From Marinilabilia salmonicolor JCM 21150 (lineage in GTDB: Bacteria; Bacteroidota; Bacteroidia; Bacteroidales; Marinilabiliaceae): a DNA stretch of 64,000 nt. The notes under the pieces are model-generated. The model saw nothing but the letters and a program-made list of their open reading frames with translations. It was not told the origin of the DNA and ran no database searches. This document shows, piece by piece, positions 1 through 8,888 of the stretch. A program made the position numbers and the translations under genes. Every line of letters begins with the position of its first letter. Position 1 is the first letter of the stretch. The stretch spans positions 58,575 through 122,574 of the forward strand of contig NZ_AJKI01000056.1 in NCBI RefSeq assembly GCF_000259075.1, given 5' to 3'.

Positions 1-103
1 AAGAATTCCACCTCCGATTATCAGCCAACAAATGCGCATCTGAGAAAATCTCTTTTGATTTTGCTATCCGATAGTTAATGTAGTCTTCTTTAGTTCCGGT
101 CAT
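1..103 (-). CDS. HEPN-domain protein, N-terminal part (cut by window edge)
   Basis: The reading frame starts with an ATG at 103-101 that overlaps the stop of the nucleotidyltransferase gene (ATGA overlap of 4 nt) and runs off the left edge, so only about 34 residues are visible. They read as an amphipathic helix (DYINYRIAKSKEIFSDAHLL followed by ADNRRWNS). This is the typical opening of HEPN proteins of the MNT/HEPN type, where helices carry the spacing Y-R-x-x-K-A-K-E and a later 'grWnsa' segment. In such pairs the HEPN protein is the RNase-like toxin and the upstream MNT protein is the antitoxin. The catalytic Rx4-6H motif would lie outside the window, so activity cannot be judged. The translational coupling and the family pairing are strong support. 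Confidence 0.75.
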   Translation of the reverse strand, partial: MTGTKEDYINYRIAKSKEIFSDAHLLADNRRWNS

Positions 104-423
104 GTCAGCAGAACACCCTCTTTTTTAACATTATTGTAGACAGGAGTCATCGAAAATTTGGACTCCCATTCATTCTTCGAATAAACAAAAATTGAAATAG
201 GTTCACCTATTTCTAACTCCAACTCAAACAATTCTTCTCTGTATTCTTTCTCCGTTTCCCGACCTATCTTCAACCCGTTCAACAAAATCAAAATATCCCA
301 GTCTGAATCTGCAGTTGCCTGTCCTCTGACATGAGAACCAAACAACACCACCTGAGCATCAGGATTTTTTGTCAAAATCCGCTGCTTTATCAGATTTGCA
401 ATATGTTGATCTTTGGAATTCAT
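100..423 (-). CDS. MNT-family minimal nucleotidyltransferase (antitoxin-type)
   Basis: A 107-residue protein with the polymerase-beta nucleotidyltransferase signature at about residues 28-47: GSHVRGQATADSDWDILIL, that is GSx10DxD with both metal-binding aspartates present. It is the length of MntA-type proteins, which carry only the catalytic core. In characterised MNT/HEPN systems the MNT protein neutralises its HEPN partner by transferring AMP to it. The downstream HEPN gene overlaps its stop codon by 4 nt, which fits co-translation of the pair. This specific pair being an active toxin-antitoxin module is inferred from family and arrangement. The window edge prevents checking the partner. 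Confidence 0.85.
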   Translation of the reverse strand: MNSKDQHIANLIKQRILTKNPDAQVVLFGSHVRGQATADSDWDILILLNGLKIGRETEKEYREELFELELEIGEPISIFVYSKNEWESKFSMTPVYNNVKKEGVLLT

Positions 424-526
424 ATTCTAAAGATACAAAATAAATTTTCACCAAACCCCGCTGTACTTAATTTGATCCGGGAGGAGACACCCGCATTCTC
501 CAGTGCACCATACGCCCAGCCCTATC

Positions 527-681
527 TAGTGTTTGTCTATAAAGTCCAACTTCTGCGTTGTTGCTCAAAATCTAAATCCTCAAATACATTAGTATTCTGC
601 GGTTTAGATTTTTCACACGCCTTGAATTTGAACTTTCTAGCTCAAACACGTGAAAAACGCTTAGTTTATGGACAGAAACTA
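527..681. repeat. Diverged miniature inverted-repeat element (MITE copy)
   Basis: The ends are inverted copies of each other: TAGTGTTTGTCTATAAAGT on the left and, read on the other strand, TAGTTTCTGTCCATAAACT on the right. They match the termini of the elements at 8.4-8.75, 17.7-17.9 and 32.7-32.8 kb. The interior differs from those copies and has no coding potential that I trust. It occupies most of the 424-844 gap between the MNT gene and speA; I see nothing else there. Confidence 0.5.
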
Positions 682-844
682 TCTAATACAGGTAAGCAAA
701 CTAATGTACTATAGTCTTTGATAATAAAGCACCAAACACAAGGCTTTCGAAGTTTTTGAATTTAAGGAGTTTACTTTTTGATAAATGACTGATTCAAAAA
801 TGAGAATAACGCAGTAGTTGGTGTTTTATAGCAAATACTATCTC

Positions 845-2737
845 TTACTCCAAATAAGTATAACCATACAAACCTGACCGGTAATTGGACAAGAATTCTT
901 TTCCTTCTTCCGCTGAGATTACGCCTTTCTTAACCGAAGACGTCACCCAGGTTTCCACTGCACGTACCATTTTCTTAGGACTGTACTGCACGTATTCCAA
1001 TACCTCGGCAACCGTTTCCCCATCAATAATCTGGTCAATGTTGTAGCCATTTTCATTTACGGAAACATGCACTGCATTGGTGTCTCCAAAAAGATTGTGC
1101 ATATCACCCAAAATTTCCTGATAGGCCCCAACAAGAAACACACCGATGTAGTAAGATTCTCCCCTCTTCAACTTATGTACCGGCAGGTAGTAAGAGAAAT
1201 TGCGTGTAGATATAAAGTTATCAATCTTTCCGTCGGAGTCGCAGGTAGCATCCTGCAAGGTAGCCACGCGCTCGGGTTTCTCGTTCAGACGGTGTATGGG
1301 CATCACCGGAAATATCTGATCGATGGCCCAACTGTCGGGCAACGACTGAAACAGCGAAAAATTACAAAAATATTTGTCCGCCAGAAGCTTACGAAGATTC
1401 CAAAGTTCATCAGGAATATGCTTCAGTTTTGAGGCCATACTCTGTACTTCGCGGGCCACGGACCAAAAAAGCCGCTCTACCTGGGCACGTGTACGCAGAT
1501 CAATCAAACCAAAGCTAAAACGGTCCAACGCTTCCTCTCTGATTTGCTGGGCATCATGCCATGTTTCAAGCATACGTGGCTGATTCAGCGTATCCCAAAG
1601 GGCATACATATCCTTCACCAACTCATGGTCATCTTCCTGAACCTCTTCCTCTTCATCCCACTGAGGTACCGAGGTCGATTCGAGTGCTTCAAAAATCAGC
1701 ACAGAATGATGCGCTGTGAGCGAACGTCCTGACTCTGTAATAATATTGGGATGTGGTATTTCGTGCCGGTTGCTGGCTTCCACCATGGTATAAACGGCAT
1801 CGTTCACATATTCCTGAATGCTGTAATTGATACTGCTTTCGCTGTTGGCGGAGCGTGTCCCGTCATAATCGACTCCCAGTCCACCTCCGATATCCACAAA
1901 CTCCACGCTGAATCCCAGCTTATAGAGTTCCACATAAAACTGAGCCGCCTCTTTGAGGGCACTCTTAATGCGGCGGATTTTGTTGACCTGACTGCCAATA
2001 TGAAAATGAACCAGACGCAGACAATCTTTCATCTTTTGTTCTTCCAGATAATCGAGTGCTTCAATTAGTTCACTGGAAGTAAGTCCGAACTTGCTCACAT
2101 CACCTCCGGAATCTTCCCACTTACCACTACCAGTACTGGCAAGTTTAATACGTATTCCTATATTGGGTCTAACCTTTAACTGCCGGGCAATGCGGATGAT
2201 CATCCTCAATTCATGCAGCTTTTCAACCACAAGAAAAATTCTCCGCCCCATTTTCTGGGCGAGCAGAGCGAGTTCTATATACGCTTCATCCTTATATCCA
2301 TTACACACGATCAGGGAGTCGCTGTCGGTATTGGTAGCAATAACAGCATGCAATTCGGGTTTTGAGCCTGCCTCCAGACCGATATTAACCTTCTTTCCAT
2401 GCCCTACAATCTCTTCCACCACCGGACGCATCTGATTTACCTTGATGGGGTAGATGATAAAATTTTGTCCCTTAAATTCATACTCATTACGAGCCTTTGT
2501 GAAACAACTCTGCATTGTTTCAATACGACTGTCCAGTATATCCGGAAAACGAACAAGCATGGGAGCTTCCACGTCTCTCAGCGTCAGTTCATCCACCAGT
2601 TCTTTTAAATCAACCTCAACTCCCTCGCCCCGAGGTGTTGCAACAACATTTCCTTTCTCATTTACAGAAAAATAGTTGATTCCCCAGCCACTGATGTTAT
2701 ACAGTTCGACAGAATCTTCGGTACGCCATTTTCTCAT
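845..2737 (-). CDS. speA: Biosynthetic arginine decarboxylase
   Basis: This 630-residue PLP enzyme converts arginine to agmatine, the first step of the agmatine route to putrescine and spermidine. The length and architecture (alanine-racemase-like barrel plus C-terminal beta domain) fit SpeA. The PLP lysine lies at about residue 99 in FIIYPIKVNQ. Other family segments are the HFHIGSQ loop, VDIGGGLGVDYDG, and SESGRSLTAHH read as ITESGRSLTAHH. The longest frame adds 19 residues (MGGFRGLQL...) encoded by a palindromic repeat, so I place the start at MRKWRTEDS, where family similarity begins. A G/C-rich palindrome lies about 35 nt upstream of this start and would be in the 5' leader. An acetylpolyamine amidohydrolase-like gene lies at 14.3 kb but is not linked to it. 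Confidence 0.95.
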   Translation of the reverse strand: MRKWRTEDSVELYNISGWGINYFSVNEKGNVVATPRGEGVEVDLKELVDELTLRDVEAPMLVRFPDILDSRIETMQSCFTKARNEYEFKGQNFIIYPIKVNQMRPVVEEIVGHGKKVNIGLEAGSKPELHAVIATNTDSDSLIVCNGYKDEAYIELALLAQKMGRRIFLVVEKLHELRMIIRIARQLKVRPNIGIRIKLASTGSGKWEDSGGDVSKFGLTSSELIEALDYLEEQKMKDCLRLVHFHIGSQVNKIRRIKSALKEAAQFYVELYKLGFSVEFVDIGGGLGVDYDGTRSANSESSINYSIQEYVNDAVYTMVEASNRHEIPHPNIITESGRSLTAHHSVLIFEALESTSVPQWDEEEEVQEDDHELVKDMYALWDTLNQPRMLETWHDAQQIREEALDRFSFGLIDLRTRAQVERLFWSVAREVQSMASKLKHIPDELWNLRKLLADKYFCNFSLFQSLPDSWAIDQIFPVMPIHRLNEKPERVATLQDATCDSDGKIDNFISTRNFSYYLPVHKLKRGESYYIGVFLVGAYQEILGDMHNLFGDTNAVHVSVNENGYNIDQIIDGETVAEVLEYVQYSPKKMVRAVETWVTSSVKKGVISAEEGKEFLSNYRSGLYGYTYLE

Positions 2738-2772
2738 TTCGACAGCGATATAGATTTTTATTGTTAATAATT

Positions 2773-2802
2773 GGAGCCCCCTAAATCCCCCCAAGGGGGA
2801 CT
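2773..2802. repeat. REP-like G/C palindrome in the speA leader
   Basis: The sequence CCCCCTAAATCCCCCC, then AA, then GGGGGA forms a short stem of C and G runs. An almost identical copy is at 53065-53093, upstream of glmM, and a looser relative at 63884-63912. Here it lies about 35 nt upstream of the proposed speA start, in the same orientation relative to the gene as the glmM copy. Short palindromes of this composition are widespread in Bacteroidota; a RAYT transposase gene that might mobilise such elements is in this window at 11.6 kb. Confidence 0.7.
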
Positions 2803-2901
2803 AAAAAGGCTAAGATTAAAGATTAGAGAATCATATAGCCTTAATAACCTGTACTTTAACAAAAAAACAACTTTTTGCATGCAAACAACTAACCTATTAA
2901 A

Positions 2902-4656
2902 TTAAAACGAATAGCCCGCGCCCACTCTAAAGTTGATACCCTGCATGGGGTAACCGGACCACTGATAATACTTGGCTGCAAATATATTCTGAATTCTGGC
3001 AAAAAAATGCATTCTTTTATTTAATTGATAATTTCCACCCAAATTAAAATCAGGAACCGATTTAAGCATCTTCACTCCGTTGACTTCATTTGGATTGTAT
3101 GCTTTTCGATCACCATACAGATTAAAAGCAGCATCCAGCCTCAACTCTTCGTTAAACTGGTATCCGGCCCGCAAGCCAATTTCCATTTCCGGTTTGTGCC
3201 AGGCCTGAGCCAAAACATCCATCTCCCAGCCATAGTAAGCCCCTTTGAGCACAATGTCAAGTTCACGGACGGGGCGTACCAGCAACTCACCACTTAGTGT
3301 AAGTAACGTAACATCGTCGTAAGCCACATCAAACAGATTGCTCATCCCATAATTGGAGGTCGCATTCTGACCAAAAAATCTGTTCACATAAAAATGCTCA
3401 TTTTCAATAAATTCATAATCCAGACGAGCAGTAAAAGAGGTGGCACTGCTGAAGTTACCTTTCACACCGGCAAATCCCCGGATATTGGAATGAGCAGTCT
3501 CCACCAGAACATCAGGTGACAGGTAAGGATTTTCTTCCATCATGTCGCGATAAAACCCCGGACGAACTTCTCCGGTCATTCCGAGAAAAGTTGAAACAAT
3601 TCCTTCTGCAATGGTCAGGTCTCCCAAAACATGAGGTGAAAGAAAAAACTCTTCCGTTCCTGAGAATTCTCCTGTTACATTCACACCAACTTCCACACTT
3701 AGCTTCTCCCCGGGGATAACCATTTTGGGATTGAGCGTTACATAAATCTGCTCCCTTTCCTCAAAAGTCAGAAGTGCAGGCATCTCATTCTCTCCCTTTG
3801 GTGCATTCACCTGGTTATAGCTGACATCGCCATCCATATGCAAAGCCAGTCCACCAAATGGCAGCTTAACATTGCCCCATAAAGAAAAACGATTTTCACC
3901 AACCCCTGTATAATTATCAAAAGCTCCGTAGTCAAGTCCAAGATGATAACGGGTATCGTCCACATCCGATTGTTGTCCGAGTAAGCCCAGATGCACATCA
4001 AAGGCAGTCTGTCGCTGCTTCCTGTCAGGAATAAGGGCACTACCCCGAGTCAGACTTCCGTCTTCGGTTTCATAAAAAACCGTTGAGCCTTCTGCGGCAT
4101 CAATGGTGTGAAGCCCATAATATTCATAAGCCCGGCGGTTAAAATCCATATCGAACTCAAGTGTTTTATCATCAAAGAAGTGACGCAGATAGAGTCCTCC
4201 ATTGGTTTTATGCAAAGGGGCATCCGATGAAGTTCCATCTTCCAGTTCAATATCGCCCCAAGACGATTCCTGCCCCAGCGCCAATGCAAAAGCAAATTTC
4301 TCGTTGCGGGTAATATTGTAAAAGATATCACCAAACAAGGTTTCATAATTCCCCATACCGGCACGAACATAGGAGGGATAGAGTTCACCTTTGCGCTGAC
4401 CAGCCAGCCTTGCAGCACTTAAAGACTCCACCTGTGGAGTCCCTGACAATGGTTGACCCACCACCCGGTAGTTGAACTGCGGATTTATTTCCAGCGTATC
4501 TTCCCTGTCAGGCATACTATTGATTTTCATAGCATCCGACACCGTGGGATCAAACTCACGCACAACTCTTACGTCCTGACTCAAAGGCTCCTGTGCATTA
4601 ATACCAACAGCTATAAAAAATATTGCAAACAGGGTAAAAATATTGATGGTCTTCAT
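2902..4656 (-). CDS. Outer-membrane beta-barrel protein (TonB-receptor-like barrel without plug)
   Basis: A 584-residue secreted protein. The signal peptide is MKTINIFTLFAIFFIAVGINAQ, and I start at that methionine instead of nine codons upstream. The mature protein begins with a short acidic/polar linker (about residues 22-80, DVRVVREFDPTVSDAMKI), followed by many alternating hydrophobic/polar strands with aromatic girdles. It ends in a C-terminal strand, GINFRVGAGYSF, that closes on phenylalanine as outer-membrane barrels do. The last 100 residues (LNKRMHFFARIQNIFAAKYYQW) resemble the C-terminus of TonB-dependent receptors. A plug domain is not visible, so it is probably a pore or a scaffold, not a canonical receptor. 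It lies 51 nt downstream of the large TPR gene and is probably co-transcribed. The partner TPR protein suggests an envelope assembly role, which is inference. Confidence 0.75.
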   Translation of the reverse strand: MKTINIFTLFAIFFIAVGINAQEPLSQDVRVVREFDPTVSDAMKINSMPDREDTLEINPQFNYRVVGQPLSGTPQVESLSAARLAGQRKGELYPSYVRAGMGNYETLFGDIFYNITRNEKFAFALALGQESSWGDIELEDGTSSDAPLHKTNGGLYLRHFFDDKTLEFDMDFNRRAYEYYGLHTIDAAEGSTVFYETEDGSLTRGSALIPDRKQRQTAFDVHLGLLGQQSDVDDTRYHLGLDYGAFDNYTGVGENRFSLWGNVKLPFGGLALHMDGDVSYNQVNAPKGENEMPALLTFEEREQIYVTLNPKMVIPGEKLSVEVGVNVTGEFSGTEEFFLSPHVLGDLTIAEGIVSTFLGMTGEVRPGFYRDMMEENPYLSPDVLVETAHSNIRGFAGVKGNFSSATSFTARLDYEFIENEHFYVNRFFGQNATSNYGMSNLFDVAYDDVTLLTLSGELLVRPVRELDIVLKGAYYGWEMDVLAQAWHKPEMEIGLRAGYQFNEELRLDAAFNLYGDRKAYNPNEVNGVKMLKSVPDFNLGGNYQLNKRMHFFARIQNIFAAKYYQWSGYPMQGINFRVGAGYSF

Positions 4657-4707
4657 AAGTTCTTTGCTAATATTCCTGATCAATTAATCATTATTGCTTT
4701 ACCAAAG

Positions 4708-7700
4708 TTATTCTGATTGTGCCTTTTCAAGTTCTTTCAGCCGCTTATTGGCACGATCGCGAATATCATCGTCCGTTTCCTTATAGTTTTCCAGCAAACT
4801 TTCTATGTACTGACGGGCCTGAAACAATTCACCGCGTTTCTCATAAATATCTGCAAGCAGCAGGAAGCAACGGGCAATCCAGTATTGATGAGGCGTTCCC
4901 ACATTCACAAAATCAAAAATTTCTTCCTCCGACTTATCAATATTATTGCGTTGAAACAAGATATCCGCCACCCGGTAACGGGCTTCAGCCCCTTCGGGTG
5001 AACTGGGATTGACTTTTAATTTCTGAAACTCCTCAAAAGCCAGATCTTTCTCTCCCAGTTCTGTATGCGCTTTAGCTTTTAAATAACGAGCCTCCCTAGC
5101 CACTTCAGGCGATGTTTTGGCATCTGCAAGCACTCGTTCTGCCAACCGGGTAACATACCCCGGACGATCGCCAAGTTTTCCAAGACAACGCATCTGGCCA
5201 ATTAAAGCTTCACGACGACTCTCCTCTTTCTCTGCTTCCAGCTCAAGCCGCTCATAATATCCCAAAGCATCCTCGAATCGTTCCTGATGATAGCTTATTC
5301 GTGCCACGCCAATCAGGGCGTCTTCCATGAAAATATTACCCGGGCGGGAAGCCACAAATTCAAATGACTGACGGGCATTTTCATAATCTTCATTACGGAA
5401 CTGACAATCGGCTTTGTAGAAATGAGCATTCACGGCAAAACGTCCGTTTGGATATTTCCTCAAATAAGATTCAAACTGATTGATCGCCTGCAAACACTTA
5501 TTTTGCATATAGAGTTTCTCTGCGGTCACATACGAGAGGGAGTCTTCCTGACGCTCATCAATACTGGCAAATCCGCCAACCTGACGTGAATAAGTAATAA
5601 AACCATCCGCATCATTACGATCAAGATAAATATTCCTGATTCCCAGCAAGGCATCTTCCGCCTCTGGTGTGCCCGGAAACTCATTCACCACCCGCTTATA
5701 GAAAGCCAAAGACTGATTCAGGTCGTCGCTGTTGTAATAAACCAGTCCCAGTTGCAGCATTGCTTTCTTCGAAAAATTACTTCGCGGATACCGCTCCTTG
5801 ATGGTTTTGTACATTCTTATGGCTGAGGTAAGATCATTCAGCGCCACATAAGAACGCCCCATCTCATAATAGGCATCATCAACATAAGATGATTCCGGAA
5901 AGCGATCCACCAGTTCTTCCAGTTGATTTATCTTCCCCCGATGGTCCTGATCGATCCCCATGGCAAAAGCTTTCTGGTACATCGCATAATCAGCATTGGC
6001 TCCCGGCACATTGGTGGCTCGCTCATAATAATTGATGGCCCTTGAAAAATCGCGCTTCATAAAAAAGGCATCCCCAATTCGGTTCAATGCATCACCCAAC
6101 ATCGGACTCTGCTGATTCCCCATCAGGTTTTCATATTTTCTGAACCAGGAAGCTGCCTGATCGTATTTTTTTTGCTTAAACCATGCATACCCAATATTGT
6201 AGTGCGCTGTATTAAACTCCTCCAGACCATAAGATCCAGGGGTACGAATGAATATATCAAAATTCTCGATGGCCTTATTGTATCTGGCCTGACGGTAATA
6301 AGCCTCCCCAAGCCAGTAACGTGCTTTTACCTTAAGATCACGATCATACTCTCCGTATTGAAGACTGTATTGCAACATATCAATCGCCTGATCGAACCTT
6401 AAATTATTAAACAACTCCAGACCTCTGTGGTAGGCAATCCGCTGTAATGCACGATAATTATCGGCAGTTTTATTCTTCACCTGCTCCAATGCTTCCAGTG
6501 CCTGCTTGTAATTCCGGCTGGTCAGCAATGCCTGCCCAAGGTACTGCCAGGCCTCATCGATGTATCTGCTTTCGGGGAAACGATCAATAAAACCGGTAAA
6601 ACTGTCAATAATCTCGTTAAACGGTGAAAAGGAAAGTTCGTAATTCAACTTTATGTAATTAAACATTGCCTCCTCGGTGATTAACAAATCAAACTCCATT
6701 TCCGAGGCAGCCTCAAAAGCTACGCGGGCCCGTTTTTTATCATTCAGTTTCAGGTGACAATCCCCCAAATGAAAGAAGGCATTCTGAGCCATCACATCCT
6801 TTTTACCTGTAACCTGCGAAAAAGCAGTGGCTGCATTTTCATACTGCTTCAGATGGTAATAACTCATTCCCAGATGATAATAATCCTGACGTGGCGGTTC
6901 TTTCACCAAGTCCACAGCCATACTCAAATATTCAGCGGCTTTGTCATAATCATTTACAGCATAATAAGCATTTCCGACGGCCTGGGCCATATCTCCTTTT
7001 CGGGTTCCACGGGCATCCTTTACCAAAGGCACACCATAATCTATAGCTTTCCGGTATTCTTCCTGAAGATAATAAATCTGAGTAATGTAAAAGGGCACTT
7101 CAGAACCAAAACCGGGCTCATCTTTCAACTTCTCAAAGATGGATAATGCTGTATTGTAATTGCCCTGCTCATACTGAATATGTGCATAATAATAATTAGC
7201 AGCCCCCCACCATTTTGAATCCACATTCCGGATTTCTGAGAATGCGGATAGTGCCTGTTCATTTTCGCCTTCCATAAAATGGCAGTAACCGGACTTGAAC
7301 CTGAAATCGATACGCGTTTCACGATCCAGCTTCCGGGCATCCACATAACGATACTGACGTCCCGCCTGACGATATTTGCCATCTTCATACTCCATGTCGC
7401 CCAGACGCTTATAGACATAAGGGCGCATGCCGCTTTCTGGATAATCAATCAAAAAGGCCTCCAGCATATCCTCAGCATCCTCATTTTCGAGCAAGGAAGC
7501 CGACATGGCAGCATAATAGGCCGACTCAGCTTTCAGATTACTCTGCCCCGGGGCAAATTTATGTTCAAGATTTTCAAACAATGATCGTGCTACTCCATAG
7601 CGCTCATTCCGGTAATGCTCCAGGGCCTCATCAAAAAGCCGTTCCGGCTGCCGGACATCATACGATTCCTGTGCCGAAGTATATGTTACCGCAACCAAAA

Positions 7701-7737
7701 ACAAAATAAAAGCCGAAAAAATGTATCGTTTTATCAT
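4708..7737 (-). CDS. Exported large tetratricopeptide-repeat protein
   Basis: A 1009-residue protein with a signal peptide (MIKRYIFSAFILFLVAVTYTSAQ), which decides the start over the seven-codon-longer frame. The rest is an almost continuous array of TPR-like helical pairs. Repeated signatures are of the types YYxLGxxYxxxxxYxxAxxxF and AxYxxGxxYxxxxxYxxAI, often with the outer-membrane-lipoprotein (YfgC/BamD) flavour FPxSxYxxxA. TPR solenoids act as protein-protein scaffolds; a periplasmic location is implied by the signal peptide. The beta-barrel gene follows 51 nt downstream on the same strand, so the two probably form one transcription unit and perhaps one complex. No enzymatic domain is visible. 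Its exact role is unknown. Confidence 0.85.
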   Translation of the reverse strand: MIKRYIFSAFILFLVAVTYTSAQESYDVRQPERLFDEALEHYRNERYGVARSLFENLEHKFAPGQSNLKAESAYYAAMSASLLENEDAEDMLEAFLIDYPESGMRPYVYKRLGDMEYEDGKYRQAGRQYRYVDARKLDRETRIDFRFKSGYCHFMEGENEQALSAFSEIRNVDSKWWGAANYYYAHIQYEQGNYNTALSIFEKLKDEPGFGSEVPFYITQIYYLQEEYRKAIDYGVPLVKDARGTRKGDMAQAVGNAYYAVNDYDKAAEYLSMAVDLVKEPPRQDYYHLGMSYYHLKQYENAATAFSQVTGKKDVMAQNAFFHLGDCHLKLNDKKRARVAFEAASEMEFDLLITEEAMFNYIKLNYELSFSPFNEIIDSFTGFIDRFPESRYIDEAWQYLGQALLTSRNYKQALEALEQVKNKTADNYRALQRIAYHRGLELFNNLRFDQAIDMLQYSLQYGEYDRDLKVKARYWLGEAYYRQARYNKAIENFDIFIRTPGSYGLEEFNTAHYNIGYAWFKQKKYDQAASWFRKYENLMGNQQSPMLGDALNRIGDAFFMKRDFSRAINYYERATNVPGANADYAMYQKAFAMGIDQDHRGKINQLEELVDRFPESSYVDDAYYEMGRSYVALNDLTSAIRMYKTIKERYPRSNFSKKAMLQLGLVYYNSDDLNQSLAFYKRVVNEFPGTPEAEDALLGIRNIYLDRNDADGFITYSRQVGGFASIDERQEDSLSYVTAEKLYMQNKCLQAINQFESYLRKYPNGRFAVNAHFYKADCQFRNEDYENARQSFEFVASRPGNIFMEDALIGVARISYHQERFEDALGYYERLELEAEKEESRREALIGQMRCLGKLGDRPGYVTRLAERVLADAKTSPEVAREARYLKAKAHTELGEKDLAFEEFQKLKVNPSSPEGAEARYRVADILFQRNNIDKSEEEIFDFVNVGTPHQYWIARCFLLLADIYEKRGELFQARQYIESLLENYKETDDDIRDRANKRLKELEKAQSE

Positions 7738-7936
7738 GGTATCACTAAGATTATTCAAATCAGATTAATTCGTAAGCAAATCAAATATTACAAACCAATC
7801 CCTTACAGGAGTTTTCATTATTGTTTTAAACAACGAAAATAGAGAAAATTTGGTGTATATCCTGATTGTTTTTTGATTTGTTTTGATTTTCCGGATTTCA
7901 GACCCGTGAATCCTTTTCTATTCTCAAAAACCTGCT

Positions 7937-7944
7937 TATATTTG
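7937..7944 (+). promoter_or_regulatory. Promoter -7 box upstream of the first TPP riboswitch
   Basis: TATATTTG matches the Bacteroidota -7 consensus TAnnTTTG exactly. It lies about 12 nt before the first paired bases of the riboswitch, so transcription would start at the aptamer. No equally good -33 TTTG is visible. I find no such box immediately upstream of the second riboswitch outside the inserted repeats. Confidence 0.5.
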
Positions 7945-7952
7945 CAGCAACA

Positions 7953-8032
7953 AATCGGGGGTGCCCATTCAATGGCTGAGAACAGACCCTTTGAACCTGA
8001 GACGGATAATGCCGGCGCAGGGAGATGTTCCC
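7953..8032 (+). promoter_or_regulatory. TPP riboswitch (THI element), upstream copy
   Basis: The conserved TPP-aptamer core is complete: GGGGTGCC at 7958-7965, CTGAGA at 7976-7981, ACCCTTTGAACCTGA around 7987-8000, CGGATAATGCCGGCG around 8003-8017, then AGGGA. These are the pyrimidine-sensor and pyrophosphate-sensor helices of the THI box. No coding sequence follows it directly. A 720-nt stretch of repeats separates it from a second TPP riboswitch and the TonB-dependent receptor. It may act in tandem with the second copy, or be a left-over whose gene has been displaced. The aptamer call is secure; its function here is inferred. Confidence 0.93.
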
Positions 8033-8199
8033 ACCTTTTATAATCATTCCCGGTTGTTTTAGTTTTTAGTGAATAGGCCGTTTAGTTTTTAGTGAATGAC
8101 AGTAGAGAATAGATGATTAAACTCATCTGCCTGAAAATTCTATTGACTACTGACTAAAAACTAATCACTAATAAAATGCTGTGAATAGAGTTAGCAGCA

Positions 8200-8384
8200 A
8201 TTGTACAATTCTATGTGGCTGTTCAGAGAGTACCAGTTGCAAGACTTACGAAGTCGCAAAAGACGAAGTCCCGAAGAAGCTTTTGTAAGGTTTTTTGAAC
8301 AAAAAAACAACAAAAAGCACAATCGGATGAGTATTTTGGCAACAAGCATAACGCAGCAAATGGTGCCTTATGGACTGACACTAA
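8200..8384 (+). repeat. MITE copy A (diverged), first of three in tandem
   Basis: From about 8200 the sequence aligns with copies B and C (ATGTGGCTGTTCAGAGAGT against ATGTGTCTGGTCAGAAAGT), but it has lost the recognisable left terminus and has a different centre. The right end (ATGGACTGACACTAA) matches the other copies. Its left neighbour, 8059-8175, holds the direct repeat TTTAGTTTTTAGTGAAT twice and an inverted relative ACTAAAAACTAATCACTAA, possibly further repeat debris. Confidence 0.6.
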
Positions 8385-8552
8385 TTAGTGCCTGTCTATA
8401 AAGACGGGTAAGTTTGTAAAAAATCATGTGTCTGGTCAGAAAGTGCCAGTTGCAAGGCTTGCGAAGCCGCCAAAAACGGAGTTTACTTGGGTAAATGAGT
8501 ATTTTGGCGGCAAGCATAACGAAGCAAATGGTGCCTTATGAACTGACACTAA
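8385..8552 (+). repeat. MITE copy B (168 bp), tandem
   Basis: It starts TTAGTGCCTGTCTATAAAG and ends with the inverted partner (CTTATGAACTGACACTAA). The centre holds a strong stem: CCGCCAAAA at 8471-8479 pairs with TTTTGGCGG about 30 nt later. It directly abuts copies A and C, giving CACTAATTAGTG at each junction. An internal TAAGTTTG (8409-8416) fits the TAnnTTTG promoter consensus. No protein is encoded, so it would be a non-autonomous element moved by a transposase elsewhere. Confidence 0.8.
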
Positions 8553-8753
8553 TTAGTGCCTGTCTATAAAGACGGGTAAGTTTGTAAAAAATCATGTGTC
8601 TGGTCAGAAAGTGCCAGTTGCAAGGCTTGCGACCGCGTGCCGCCTAAAGCTTTAGCGGTGGCGCAAGCCGCCAAAAACGGAGTTTACTTGGGTTAATGAG
8701 TATTTTGGCGGCAAGCATAACGAAGCAAATGGTACTTTATGGACAGACACTAA
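8553..8753 (+). repeat. MITE copy C (201 bp) with a nested palindrome
   Basis: Nearly identical to copy B except for about 34 extra bases at 8634-8667. These contain the palindrome CCGCC-TAAAGCTTTA-GCGG and look like a second small repeat inserted into the first. The right end lies 12 nt before the second TPP riboswitch. The TAnnTTTG-like TAAGTTTG is repeated at 8577-8584. Confidence 0.8.
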
Positions 8754-8763
8754 TACAACTACA

Positions 8764-8830
8764 ATGGGGTGCCTGATATCAGGCTGAGATCATACCCTCT
8801 GAACCTGGCCGGGTAATGCCGACAAGGGAA
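8764..8830 (+). promoter_or_regulatory. TPP riboswitch, downstream copy, controlling the TonB receptor
   Basis: GGGGTGCC at 8766-8773, GGCTGAGAT at 8782-8790, ACCCTCTGAACCTGG at 8794-8808, CGGGTAATGCCGAC at 8810-8823 and AAGGGAA complete the conserved THI core. The receptor start codon is 59 nt beyond the aptamer, without an obvious intrinsic terminator. Control of translation initiation is therefore the more likely mechanism, as is usual in this phylum. This element is the main evidence that the receptor handles thiamine or a precursor. Confidence 0.95.
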
Positions 8831-8888
8831 TGTATGATGTTTTTCCTCATTGCAGTTCAGTTTTATTTTAAACTTTAACTGCTTTGTC

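Noticed and set aside
331..714. Open frame of 127 codons on the plus strand
   Set aside because: It overlaps the MNT gene on the other strand, runs through a MITE copy and shows no protein-like composition.
8385..8753. Tandem ~170-bp repeats as a CRISPR array
   Set aside because: Repeat units are too long and there are no short unique spacers; the ends are inverted repeats of a mobile element.
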